The translations under genes and the position numbers were made by a program. The notes beneath the pieces were generated by a model. The model was not told the origin of the DNA. It ran no database searches and saw nothing but the letters and a program-made list of their open reading frames with translations. From assembly GCF_025061645.1 (NCBI RefSeq), contig NZ_JANYMP010000001.1:633591-697590 (forward strand): 64,000 nucleotides of DNA, in the 5' to 3' direction. Of the stretch, positions 8,192 through 15,665 are shown in pieces; within the stretch, counting starts at the first letter, position 1, and each line of letters starts with the position of its first letter. The stretch is from Umezawaea endophytica (lineage in GTDB: Bacteria; Actinomycetota; Actinomycetes; Mycobacteriales; Pseudonocardiaceae).

Positions 8192-8604
8192 TGAACGCCG
8201 TGGCGCTGGTCGAGGACTACCTCGCCGCCATGGGCGCGGGCCGGGTCGACGACGCCCGGCGGCACCTGTCGCCGGACGCGACCCTGGTCTTCCCCGGCGG
8301 GAAGACCTACCGGACCCTCGCCGAGCTGGCCGAGGGCTCGGCGGGCCGGTACCGGTTCGTCGACAAGCACCGCGACGAGTACGACACGCTGTCCACTGTG
8401 GACGGCGAGGTGGTGTACTCGCTCGGCAGGCTGTTCGGCGAGAACATCCACGGCGTCGCCTTCGACGGCGTGCGGTACGTCGACCGGTTCCTGGTGCGCG
8501 ACGGGCTGGTCGTCGAGCAGCGGGTGTGGAACGACCTGGCGGAGTCCGGCGTGCTGCTGGCGCGCACCGCCGAGGAGCTGGACGAGCGGTGGCGGGTCCC
8601 GTGA
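8176..8604 (+). CDS. NTF2/SnoaL-like small protein
   Basis: A 142-residue alpha+beta cone-fold protein. It begins with an amphipathic helix (ALVEDYLAAMGAG), then DDARRHLSPDATLVFPGG, the usual NTF2-like start, and ends with FLVRDGLVVEQRVWNDLAE. GTG 8176 has AAGGAG five bases upstream; ATG 8191, which overlaps the previous TGA, is an alternative. SnoaL-like proteins are isomerases, cyclases, hydrolases or accessory subunits. Here it sits between the hydroxylase and the flavin reductase, so action on the hydroxylated intermediate is plausible but unproven. Confidence 0.75.
   Translation: MPEELMNAVALVEDYLAAMGAGRVDDARRHLSPDATLVFPGGKTYRTLAELAEGSAGRYRFVDKHRDEYDTLSTVDGEVVYSLGRLFGENIHGVAFDGVRYVDRFLVRDGLVVEQRVWNDLAESGVLLARTAEELDERWRVP
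8392..8402. repeat. TCCACTGTGGA palindrome, copy 1
   Basis: Within the NTF2-like gene; read in frame as part of LSTVDGE. Flanked by G and C, so the symmetry reaches 13 bases. Confidence 0.7.
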
Positions 8605-10535
8605 CCGCGTACCCGAGGGTGTTCTCGCCCGTCGAGATCGGCGGGATCACCTTGCGCAACAGGGTGTTCGTGTCGGCGCACACGACGAACTTCGGTGTCG
8701 ACTTCCTGCCGACGGACCGGCACGTGGCCTACCACGCCGAGCGGGCCCGCGGAGGGGTCGGGCTCATCGTCACGGAACCGCTGCGGGTGCACGGGACCAG
8801 CCTCGGGCGCGCGGGCGGCCTGTCCGCCGATCCCGCCGCGCTGCCGGGGCTGGCCCGGATCGTGGAGGCGGTGCGCGCGGAGGGCGCCGCCGTCTTCACC
8901 CAGATCACCCACGCGGGCAGGCACAGCGAGAACGTGTTCCGCCGTGCCGCCGCGTGGGGTCCCGCCGCGAGGCCGTGGGCCACGTCCGGCGCGGTGCCGC
9001 ACGTGATGTCCAGGCGCGACATGGCCGAGGTGCGCGACGCGTACGCAGACGCGGCCCGGCTGGCGCGCTCGGCGGGGTTCCAGGGCGTGGAGGTCCACTT
9101 CGGCCACGGCCACCTGCCGCACCAGTTCCTCTCCCCCGCCGCCAACGACCGGACCGACGCCTACGGCGGGTCGGAGGAGAACCGCCTGCGGTTCCCCCTC
9201 GAAGTGCTGGACGCGGTGCTCGACGCCGTGGGCGGCGACCTCGCTGTCGGCGTGCGGATGAGCGCGGACGAGTTCGTCGAGGGCGGCCAGGACCTCGCCG
9301 CCGGACGGCGGCTCGCGCACCTGCTGGACACCACCCGGCCGCTCGCGTTCCTCAACGTCTCGGTGGCGTCGTACACGGTCCCGTCGATCGGCCACCACGT
9401 GGCGGACATGAGCGAGGGCCACACCCCGTACCTGGCGCAGACCCTCGCCGTGGCGGCGGAGTGCGCGTCCACCCCGGTGCTGGCCGCCTGCCGGTTCGTC
9501 GACCTCGACGACGCCGAACGCGGTCTGGCGGGCGGGCTGGCCGCGGTCGCGATGACCCGCGCGCACATCGCCGACCCGCACCTGCTGGCGAAGGCCGCGG
9601 CGGGCCGGGAGCGGGACATCCGTCCTTGCGTGTCGTGCAACTTCTGCATCGGCGAGATCGCGGGCCACCGGCCGATGACGTGCATGGTGAACCCCGCGGT
9701 CGGCAACGAGGAGCGCTGGCCGCAAACACCCGAGCCCGCCGCGCTGCCGAAGCGGGTGCTGGTGCTGGGCGGCGGCCCGGCGGGGCTGGAGACCGCGAAG
9801 GTCGCCGCCGAACGCGGGCACGAGGTCTCGCTGCGCGAGTCCGACGCCGAACTGGGCGGCCAGCTCCGGCTGGGCCGCCGGGGCGCGGGGCGGGGTCACC
9901 TCGACCGGCTCCGCGACCACCAGCAGCACCGGCTCGCCGCGCTCGGCGTCACCGTCCGCACGGGCGTGCCCGCCACCCCGGAGGACGTGTTCGCCGATCC
10001 GCCGGACGTCGTCGTGGTCGCCACCGGCGCCACCCGGCACGCCCGTGACGTGCCCGGCTGGGGCCTCGCGCTGACCGCGAAGGACGTGCTGCGCGGACGC
10101 CCCTGGGTGGGTCGCACGGTGGTGGTGCTCGACGGCGACGGCGGCTGGACCGCGTCGTCGGTCGCCGAGACCGCCGCCCGCGGCGGCGCGGCCGTGCACG
10201 TGGTGGCCCGCGCGGGCACACCGCTCTGGGGCGTGAGCGAGTACAGCCGGATGACGGCGGTGCAGCGGCTGCGCGGCCTCGGGGTGCAGCTCTGGACCTC
10301 GGCGGACGTCCGGTTCGCCGACGGGACCGCCACCGTGACCAGTTCGCTGGTCTCCACGACGACCGCCTTCGCCGTCACCGACGTGGTCGTGCTCGACCCG
10401 CCGCACGCCGAGGACGGCCTGGTCGCCCCGCTGCTCGACGCGGGGGTGCCGGTGCACGTCATCGGCGACGCCGTCGCCCCGCGCTCCCTGTTGGAAGCCA
10501 TGGCCGAGGGGCACGCCCTCGGTCGCGCGCTCTAG
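8601..10535 (+). CDS. NADH:flavin oxidoreductase / 2,4-dienoyl-CoA reductase-type Fe-S flavoenzyme
   Basis: A 644-residue three-part enzyme. The N-terminal half is an Old-Yellow-Enzyme FMN barrel (FSPVEIGGITLRNRVF, ITHAGRHSEN, VEVHFGHGHLPHQFLSP). A 4Fe-4S site follows with Cys 343, 346, 349 and 361. The C-terminal half is an FAD/NAD(P) domain with LVLGGGPAGLETAKVAAERG. The Cys spacing C-x2-C-x2-C-x11-C is closer to trimethylamine dehydrogenase than to E. coli FadH. The enzyme probably reduces an activated C=C, or demethylates an amine, in the pathway. GTG 8601 overlaps the previous stop (GTGA). Confidence 0.9.
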   Translation: MTAYPRVFSPVEIGGITLRNRVFVSAHTTNFGVDFLPTDRHVAYHAERARGGVGLIVTEPLRVHGTSLGRAGGLSADPAALPGLARIVEAVRAEGAAVFTQITHAGRHSENVFRRAAAWGPAARPWATSGAVPHVMSRRDMAEVRDAYADAARLARSAGFQGVEVHFGHGHLPHQFLSPAANDRTDAYGGSEENRLRFPLEVLDAVLDAVGGDLAVGVRMSADEFVEGGQDLAAGRRLAHLLDTTRPLAFLNVSVASYTVPSIGHHVADMSEGHTPYLAQTLAVAAECASTPVLAACRFVDLDDAERGLAGGLAAVAMTRAHIADPHLLAKAAAGRERDIRPCVSCNFCIGEIAGHRPMTCMVNPAVGNEERWPQTPEPAALPKRVLVLGGGPAGLETAKVAAERGHEVSLRESDAELGGQLRLGRRGAGRGHLDRLRDHQQHRLAALGVTVRTGVPATPEDVFADPPDVVVVATGATRHARDVPGWGLALTAKDVLRGRPWVGRTVVVLDGDGGWTASSVAETAARGGAAVHVVARAGTPLWGVSEYSRMTAVQRLRGLGVQLWTSADVRFADGTATVTSSLVSTTTAFAVTDVVVLDPPHAEDGLVAPLLDAGVPVHVIGDAVAPRSLLEAMAEGHALGRAL

Positions 10536-10553
10536 AACGACCGGAGGACACCC

Positions 10554-10907
10554 ATGGCCCGCAAGCTCGTCCTGCTCACCTACAACATCAAGCCGGGCGT
10601 CCCGCTGGAGGAGTACGAGGAGTACACCCGCTCCGTCGACTACCCGATCTTCCGCGCGCACCCCGGCGTCGTGGACTACTCCAACTACGTCGTGCGGCAG
10701 AACGCGCGCGGCGAGGAGTGGTTCAAGCACTTCGACCTCATGTTCGTGGAGGACCTCGACGCCTTCCACGCGGGCGGCGCGCTGCACCACGGCGACCCGA
10801 CCGTCCTGGCGCACGCGGCGGGCTGGCGGGAGAAGTGGGGCGCCGACCCCGCCACCGGCTGGCGGACCGACGTGAACATCACCTACGCCGACGAGATCCA
10901 GGGGTGA
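10554..10907 (+). CDS. EthD-like/dimeric alpha-beta barrel protein
   Basis: A 117-residue protein of the ferredoxin-like dimeric barrel type. It starts with ARKLVLLTYNIKPGVPLEEYEEY and has the typical YPIFRAHPGVVDYSNYVV strand-turn region. GGAGGACACCC lies before the ATG. Members act as EthD-like accessory proteins, isomerases or monooxygenases. Its stop overlaps the start of the transporter (GTGA). The role in this operon is unknown. Confidence 0.65.
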   Translation: MARKLVLLTYNIKPGVPLEEYEEYTRSVDYPIFRAHPGVVDYSNYVVRQNARGEEWFKHFDLMFVEDLDAFHAGGALHHGDPTVLAHAAGWREKWGADPATGWRTDVNITYADEIQG

Positions 10908-13354
10908 CGAGCCCGCCCGCCGACGACACCGCCGGGCGGGCCGTGGCGCTCGCCGTCCTGATCGGCGCGAGCTACATGTTCCCGCTCTACCTGACCGGGG
11001 CGGTGGGCGTCGCCGTCCGGACCGACCTCGGCCTGGACTCGACGGCGTTCGGCGCGGCGATCTCGGTGTTCTTCGCCGTGGGCGCGGTGCTCATGCCGGT
11101 GGGCGGTCGGATCGTCGACCGCACCGGGCCGGGGCCCGCCGTCCGGCTGGCGCTGGTGGGCGCGGCGACGTGCCTGGTCTCGGTGGCCGCGCTCGGTGGC
11201 ACCTACGCCGGGCTGTGCGTCGCCATGGCGGTCGGCGGGGTCGGGTCCGCGGTCGCGGCCCCGGTCGGCGGGATGCTGATCGCCCGCGGGGTGCCGCCCG
11301 GTCGCCGGGCGCTGGCGTTCGCGCTGGAGCGCTCGTCCATCCCGGCGGCGACGCTGGTGGCGGGGATCTGCGTGCCGACGCTGGCGGCGGTGCTGCCGTG
11401 GCGGGCGGTGTTCCTCTGCGCCGCGGTGCTGGTGGCCCTCGTGCTGCTGCTGCCGGTGCCCCACGTGGGCCGGGCGGCGGTGACGTCGTCGGCCAGGACA
11501 CCGCTGCGGCCGCTGGCGCCGCTGCTGCTGGTCGTCGGCATGTTCGTGCTGGGTTCGGCCGCCGCGACCGCGCTGAGCACGTTCCTGGTCGGCTACGGCG
11601 TATTCCTCGGCCTGTCCGCGGGCACCGCCGGGGTGGTGCTGGCCGTCATGAGCGCGGCGACGATCGGGGTGCGGATGCTGTCCGGCGTCGTCGGCGCCCG
11701 CGTGTCCGGCCGGGTCGTGGTGAGCGGGCTGCTGTTCCTCGGCGTGGCCGGGTTCCTGCTGCTCACCGTGCCGCTCCCGGTCGCCGCCCTGGTGGGCGCG
11801 GTGGTCGCCGGGGCGGCGGGCTGGGGCTGGACGGGGGTGCTGGGGCACGCCGTGGTGCGGGCCCACGCGGGCGCTCCCGGCGCGGCCACCGCGCTGGTCC
11901 AGGCGGGCGGGTGCGTCGGCGGCGTGGTGGGGCCGCTGCTGATGGGCGTGCTCGTCGAGCACGGCTCGTACGCGGTGGCGTGGGCGGCGATGGCGGCGCT
12001 GGTCGCCGTCGCCGGGGTCGCCGCGCTGGCCAACCGGCGGATCTTGGCGACCTCCGACGAAGAACCGGGTGTTGACCCCGACAAGGACACCGACCTAACC
12101 TCTGAGCGGACCAGCGTTCGCCTCAGCGGAACAGGGAACGCGACGAAAGGGGCCGCTGTGCAAGACGGACCGCTCACCGGAGTGCGGGTGCTGGACGTCT
12201 CCACGATCCTGGCCGGCCCGCTGTGCTGCCGGATCCTCGGCGACCACGGGGCCGAGGTCATCAAGGTCGAACACCCCGAGGCGGGTGACGGGATGCGGGG
12301 CCACGGGCAGGCCAAGGACGGCGTGCCGCTGTGGTGGAAGGAGATCTCCCGCAACAAGCGCGCGCTCGGCCTGAAGCTGTCCACACCGGACGGCGCCGAC
12401 CTGCTGCTGCGGCTGGCCGCCACCGCCGACGTGCTGGTGGAGAACTTCCGCCCCGGCACCCTGGAGCGCTGGGGCATCGGGCCGGACCGGCTGCACGAGG
12501 TCAACCCCGGTCTGGTCGTCGTGCGGGTCACCGGCTTCGGCCAGACCGGTCCGTACGCCGGCCGCGCCGGGTTCGGCACGCTCGCCGAGGCGATGAGCGG
12601 CTTCGCGCACCTGACCGGCGAGGCGGGCGGGCCGCCCACGCTGCCCGCGTTCGGCCTGGCCGACAGCATCTGCGGGATGGCCGCCTCGACGGCCGCGATG
12701 ACGGCCCTGTTCGCGCGGGAGCGCAACGGCGGTCGCGGCGACGTGGTCGACATCAACCTGCTGGAGCCGATCATGGCGGCGGTGGGCCCCGGCCCGACCG
12801 TCTACGACCAGCTCGGCGAGGTGGGCGAGCGGCACGGCAACCGCTCCACCCACAACTCGCCCCGCAACACCTACCGCACCAAGGACGGCCGCTGGGTGGC
12901 CGTGTCCAGCAGCGCGCAGAGCATCGCCGAGCGGGTCCTGCGGCTGGTCGGGCACCCGGAGGTGGTCGAGGAGCCGTGGTTCGCCACGGGGCTGGGCCGC
13001 GCCGGGCACGCCGACCTGATCGACGGGCACGTCGGCGGCTGGATCGCGGAGCGGACCGAGGCCGAGGTGACCGAGGCCTTCGAGGCGGCGGGCGCCGCCG
13101 TGGCCCCGATCTACTCCGCCCGCGACCTGGTGGAGGACGAGCACGTGCGCGAGACGGGGATGCTGACCAGCGTCCCCGACGACGACCTGGGGCCGGTGCT
13201 CATGCAGAACGTGCTGTGGCGCAGCGCCGGGGCTCCCGGCCGGATCAGGTTCACCGGCAGGGCGCTCGGCGCCGACACCGACGACATCCTCGCCGAACTC
13301 GGTGTGCACGCGCCCGAGGTGGCGCGCCTGCGAGCCGATCGGACCGTGGCGTGA
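10904..13354 (+). CDS. MFS transporter, open in frame into the downstream CoA-transferase
   Basis: From GTG 10904 an MFS permease of about 390 residues can be read: many hydrophobic helices, the loop-2/3 signature GGRIVDRTGPG, and an RILA end near 12050. No stop codon closes it. The same frame runs through an Asp/Glu/Thr-rich linker (about 40 residues, 12051-12157) straight into the CaiB-like gene, giving one 816-residue frame. The linker has poorer codon bias and contains a promoter-like sequence. So either a genuine fusion exists, or the permease stop was lost by mutation or sequencing error. It presumably imports the pathway substrate. Confidence 0.7.
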   Translation: MTSPPADDTAGRAVALAVLIGASYMFPLYLTGAVGVAVRTDLGLDSTAFGAAISVFFAVGAVLMPVGGRIVDRTGPGPAVRLALVGAATCLVSVAALGGTYAGLCVAMAVGGVGSAVAAPVGGMLIARGVPPGRRALAFALERSSIPAATLVAGICVPTLAAVLPWRAVFLCAAVLVALVLLLPVPHVGRAAVTSSARTPLRPLAPLLLVVGMFVLGSAAATALSTFLVGYGVFLGLSAGTAGVVLAVMSAATIGVRMLSGVVGARVSGRVVVSGLLFLGVAGFLLLTVPLPVAALVGAVVAGAAGWGWTGVLGHAVVRAHAGAPGAATALVQAGGCVGGVVGPLLMGVLVEHGSYAVAWAAMAALVAVAGVAALANRRILATSDEEPGVDPDKDTDLTSERTSVRLSGTGNATKGAAVQDGPLTGVRVLDVSTILAGPLCCRILGDHGAEVIKVEHPEAGDGMRGHGQAKDGVPLWWKEISRNKRALGLKLSTPDGADLLLRLAATADVLVENFRPGTLERWGIGPDRLHEVNPGLVVVRVTGFGQTGPYAGRAGFGTLAEAMSGFAHLTGEAGGPPTLPAFGLADSICGMAASTAAMTALFARERNGGRGDVVDINLLEPIMAAVGPGPTVYDQLGEVGERHGNRSTHNSPRNTYRTKDGRWVAVSSSAQSIAERVLRLVGHPEVVEEPWFATGLGRAGHADLIDGHVGGWIAERTEAEVTEAFEAAGAAVAPIYSARDLVEDEHVRETGMLTSVPDDDLGPVLMQNVLWRSAGAPGRIRFTGRALGADTDDILAELGVHAPEVARLRADRTVA
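12072..12101 (+). promoter_or_regulatory. promoter candidate inside the permease/CoA-transferase linker
   Basis: TTGACC (12072-12077) and TAACCT (12096-12101) are separated by 18 bases, a good -35/-10 pair for an actinobacterial housekeeping sigma factor. Transcription would start near 12108, about 50 bases before GTG 12158. It lies within the long open frame, where an internal promoter is only expected if this was once an intergenic region. Confidence 0.55.
12158..13354 (+). CDS. CaiB/BaiF family CoA-transferase (class III)
   Basis: A 398-residue class III CoA-transferase starting at GTG 12158, with AAAGGGG five bases upstream. Hallmarks are GVRVLDVSTILAGPLCCRILGD at the start, GAEVIKVEHPEAGDGMRG, the DVLVENFRPGTLERWG region, and the catalytic Asp in DVVDINLLEP. 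It would move CoA from a donor such as succinyl- or acetyl-CoA onto the ring-opened acid, preparing it for the CitE/HpcH lyase at 17115. It shares its frame with the upstream permease. Its stop overlaps the next ATG (TGATG). Confidence 0.9.
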   Translation: MQDGPLTGVRVLDVSTILAGPLCCRILGDHGAEVIKVEHPEAGDGMRGHGQAKDGVPLWWKEISRNKRALGLKLSTPDGADLLLRLAATADVLVENFRPGTLERWGIGPDRLHEVNPGLVVVRVTGFGQTGPYAGRAGFGTLAEAMSGFAHLTGEAGGPPTLPAFGLADSICGMAASTAAMTALFARERNGGRGDVVDINLLEPIMAAVGPGPTVYDQLGEVGERHGNRSTHNSPRNTYRTKDGRWVAVSSSAQSIAERVLRLVGHPEVVEEPWFATGLGRAGHADLIDGHVGGWIAERTEAEVTEAFEAAGAAVAPIYSARDLVEDEHVRETGMLTSVPDDDLGPVLMQNVLWRSAGAPGRIRFTGRALGADTDDILAELGVHAPEVARLRADRTVA

Positions 13355-14202
13355 TGGGGGCGACTTTGACGACACCACAGGGAACGGCCGCGCTGCTGGC
13401 GGCCGTCGCGGGTGGACTGGCCGTGCACGACCTTGGCAGGCAGCTCGTCCAGGGGATGCCGCAGTCGCCCAACCACCCGCCGTACTGGCACGCGCTGCCC
13501 CGCAGGCACGGTGACGTGGTGCGGGCGGACGGCGGATCGGCGGCCAACGACCTGATCACCATGGGCACGCACGTGGGGACGCACATCGACGCGTTCGCCC
13601 ACGTCTCCCACGACGGGAAGCTGTTCGACGGCTCCGACGCGGCGGAGGCGGGCCGCGGCGGCCGGTTCGCCGAACTGGGCGTGCACACGATCGAGCCGAT
13701 GGTGCGCCGGGGCGTGCTGCTGGACGTGCCCGCAGCGCTGGGCGAGCCGACCGGCTGCCCGGCGGGCTACGAGATCACGGCCGACGACCTGGCCGCCGCC
13801 GAACGCCTCCAGGGCACGCCCGTGCGCCCCGGTGACGTCGTGCTGGTGCGCAGCGGCTGGGGCAGGCTGTTCGACGACCCCGACCGGACCGTCTACCAGG
13901 GCAAGGAGACCGGCGTACCCGGTGTGGGCGAGGCGGGAGCCCGGTGGCTCGCCGACCGCGGCGCGCACGCGGCGGGCGCCGACACGATCGCGTTCGAGCG
14001 GCTCGCCCCCGGCGGCGGCCACGCCTCGCTGCCCGCGCACCGCGTGCTGCTGGTGGAGCGCGGCGTGTACATCATCGAAACCCTGGTGCTGGACGGCATC
14101 GCCGCGGCGGGCGTGCACGAGTTCCTGTTCGTGCTGTCCCCGCTGCCGCTGTTCGGCGCCACCGGCTCCCCGGTCCGCCCGCTGGCGGTGGTGGGCGCGT
14201 GA
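13354..14202 (+). CDS. cyclase family protein (kynurenine formamidase-like metal hydrolase)
   Basis: A 282-residue member of the cyclase superfamily. The metal site HVGTHIDAFAH is present, with Ala in place of the common Pro. GDVVLVRSGWG and VERGVYIIETL, typical of the swapped beta-barrel core, follow. Family members hydrolyse formyl-kynurenine, cyclic imides, isatin or similar amide bonds. It is therefore a good candidate for opening a ring or cleaving an amide or formamide. The start overlaps the previous TGA; GTG 13351 is an alternative. Confidence 0.85.
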   Translation: MGATLTTPQGTAALLAAVAGGLAVHDLGRQLVQGMPQSPNHPPYWHALPRRHGDVVRADGGSAANDLITMGTHVGTHIDAFAHVSHDGKLFDGSDAAEAGRGGRFAELGVHTIEPMVRRGVLLDVPAALGEPTGCPAGYEITADDLAAAERLQGTPVRPGDVVLVRSGWGRLFDDPDRTVYQGKETGVPGVGEAGARWLADRGAHAAGADTIAFERLAPGGGHASLPAHRVLLVERGVYIIETLVLDGIAAAGVHEFLFVLSPLPLFGATGSPVRPLAVVGA

Positions 14203-15665
14203 CGACGATCGCCTCCCCCACCGCGGCGCGGCGGCTCGCCTCCTTCGCCTCGACGGCGCTGGCCGACGGCGTGCCGGACGAGGTCGCCGCCAGCGTCCGA
14301 CGACGGGTGCTCGACGTGCTCGGGCTGTGCGTCGCGGCCTACCGGCTGCCGACCAGCCACGCCATCGCGGCGCACGTCGCGGACCAGGGCGGCCGGGCCG
14401 AGGCGACCGCCATCGGCGTCGCCGCGCAGGTCCCCGCCGTGGGCGCCGCGTTCGTGAACGGCGTGCTGGCGCACTCGCTGGACTACGACGACACGCACCT
14501 GCCGTCCGTGCTGCACCCGAGCGCCAGCGTGGTGCCCGCCGCGCTGGCCGCCGCGCAGGCGTCCGGCGCGAGCGGCGCGGACGTCGTGGCCGCCGTCGCG
14601 GTCGGCCTGGAGATCACCGTCCGGCTCGGGATGGCGGGCTACGACAGCGAACTGGGCAACTCCGTCTACTTCGAACACGGTCAGCACGCCACGTCGATCT
14701 GCGGTGCGATGGGGTCCGCGGCGGCCGCCGCGCTGCTCTACGGGCTCGGCGAGGAGGGCGTGCTGAACGCGATGGGCGTCACGGCGTCGTTCGCCTCCGG
14801 GGTCATCGAGGCCAACCGGACCGGCGGCACGGTCAAGCGGCTGCACTGCGGCTGGGCCGCGCAGTCCGGCGTGACGGCGGCGCAGCTCGTCCGGCGCGGC
14901 TTCACCGGGCCGCCGACGGTGCTGGAGGGCAGGTTCGGGTTCTTCCAGTCGTTCCTGCGCGGCCAGGTCGACCTCGACCAGGTGACCGACGGGCTCGGCG
15001 AGGACTGGGCGGTGCCGGGCATCTTCTTCAAGCCCTACCCCGCCAACCACTTCACCCACACCGCGATCGACGCCGGGCTCCGGCTGCGCGCCGACGGCGC
15101 CCCGACCGACCCGGCCGACGTCGCCTCGATCGAGCTGCGCGTGCCGAACGCCGTCATCCGCACCATCGGTCAGCCCATCGAGACGAAGCGCGCCCCGGAA
15201 ACCGGCTACCAGGCCCAGTTCAGCGGCCCATACGCCGTGGTGACCGGTCTGCTGGGCGGGTCGGGGCTCGGGGCGGGGCTGGCCGACTACAGCGACGACC
15301 TCGCCGCCGACCCGCTGCGCCGGGCGCTGATGTCCACTGTGGACGTCGTACCGGACGAGCGCTGCGACGCCATCTTCCCCCACCAGTTCCCGGCCGTCGT
15401 CACCGTGCGCGGCACCGACGGTCGCGAGTGGACGGCCGAGGTGCTCACCAACCGCGGCGGTCCGCAGCGCCCCCTCACCGACGCCGAACTGGCGGCGAAG
15501 TTCACCGACAACGTGGCCGACCGGCTACCGCCCGAGATCGCGGCCTCCGTCCGGGACCTCGTGCTGGGCCTGGAGGACGTCACCGACGTGGGCGAGCTGC
15601 TGCGCCCGCTGGCACTGGCCACCGACCACACCCCGACGACTGGAGACGATCACGATGTCCCTTGA
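14199..15665 (+). CDS. MmgE/PrpD family protein (second of two)
   Basis: A 488-residue MmgE/PrpD protein with the complete family layout. Alpha-helical domain features include NGVLAHSLDYDDTH, LHPSASVVPAALAAAQ and GTVKRLHCGWAAQSGV; the lid domain follows (FKPYPANHFTHTAIDA). It differs markedly from the gene at 2386, which lacks the LDYDDTH and KRLHCGWAAQ forms, so the two probably act on different intermediates. GTG 14199 overlaps the upstream stop, and its 3' end overlaps the amidohydrolase by 11 bases. A TCCACTGTGGA palindrome lies within it (15333). Confidence 0.9.
   Translation: MTTIASPTAARRLASFASTALADGVPDEVAASVRRRVLDVLGLCVAAYRLPTSHAIAAHVADQGGRAEATAIGVAAQVPAVGAAFVNGVLAHSLDYDDTHLPSVLHPSASVVPAALAAAQASGASGADVVAAVAVGLEITVRLGMAGYDSELGNSVYFEHGQHATSICGAMGSAAAAALLYGLGEEGVLNAMGVTASFASGVIEANRTGGTVKRLHCGWAAQSGVTAAQLVRRGFTGPPTVLEGRFGFFQSFLRGQVDLDQVTDGLGEDWAVPGIFFKPYPANHFTHTAIDAGLRLRADGAPTDPADVASIELRVPNAVIRTIGQPIETKRAPETGYQAQFSGPYAVVTGLLGGSGLGAGLADYSDDLAADPLRRALMSTVDVVPDERCDAIFPHQFPAVVTVRGTDGREWTAEVLTNRGGPQRPLTDAELAAKFTDNVADRLPPEIAASVRDLVLGLEDVTDVGELLRPLALATDHTPTTGDDHDVP
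15333..15343. repeat. TCCACTGTGGA palindrome, copy 2
   Basis: Within the second MmgE/PrpD gene; in frame as MSTVDVV, the same reading as copy 1. Confidence 0.7.

Noticed and set aside
8307-10814. Open frame of about 835 codons on the - strand opposite the OYE-type reductase
   Set aside because: Antisense shadow; the + strand frame has intact cofactor motifs and start/stop coupling.
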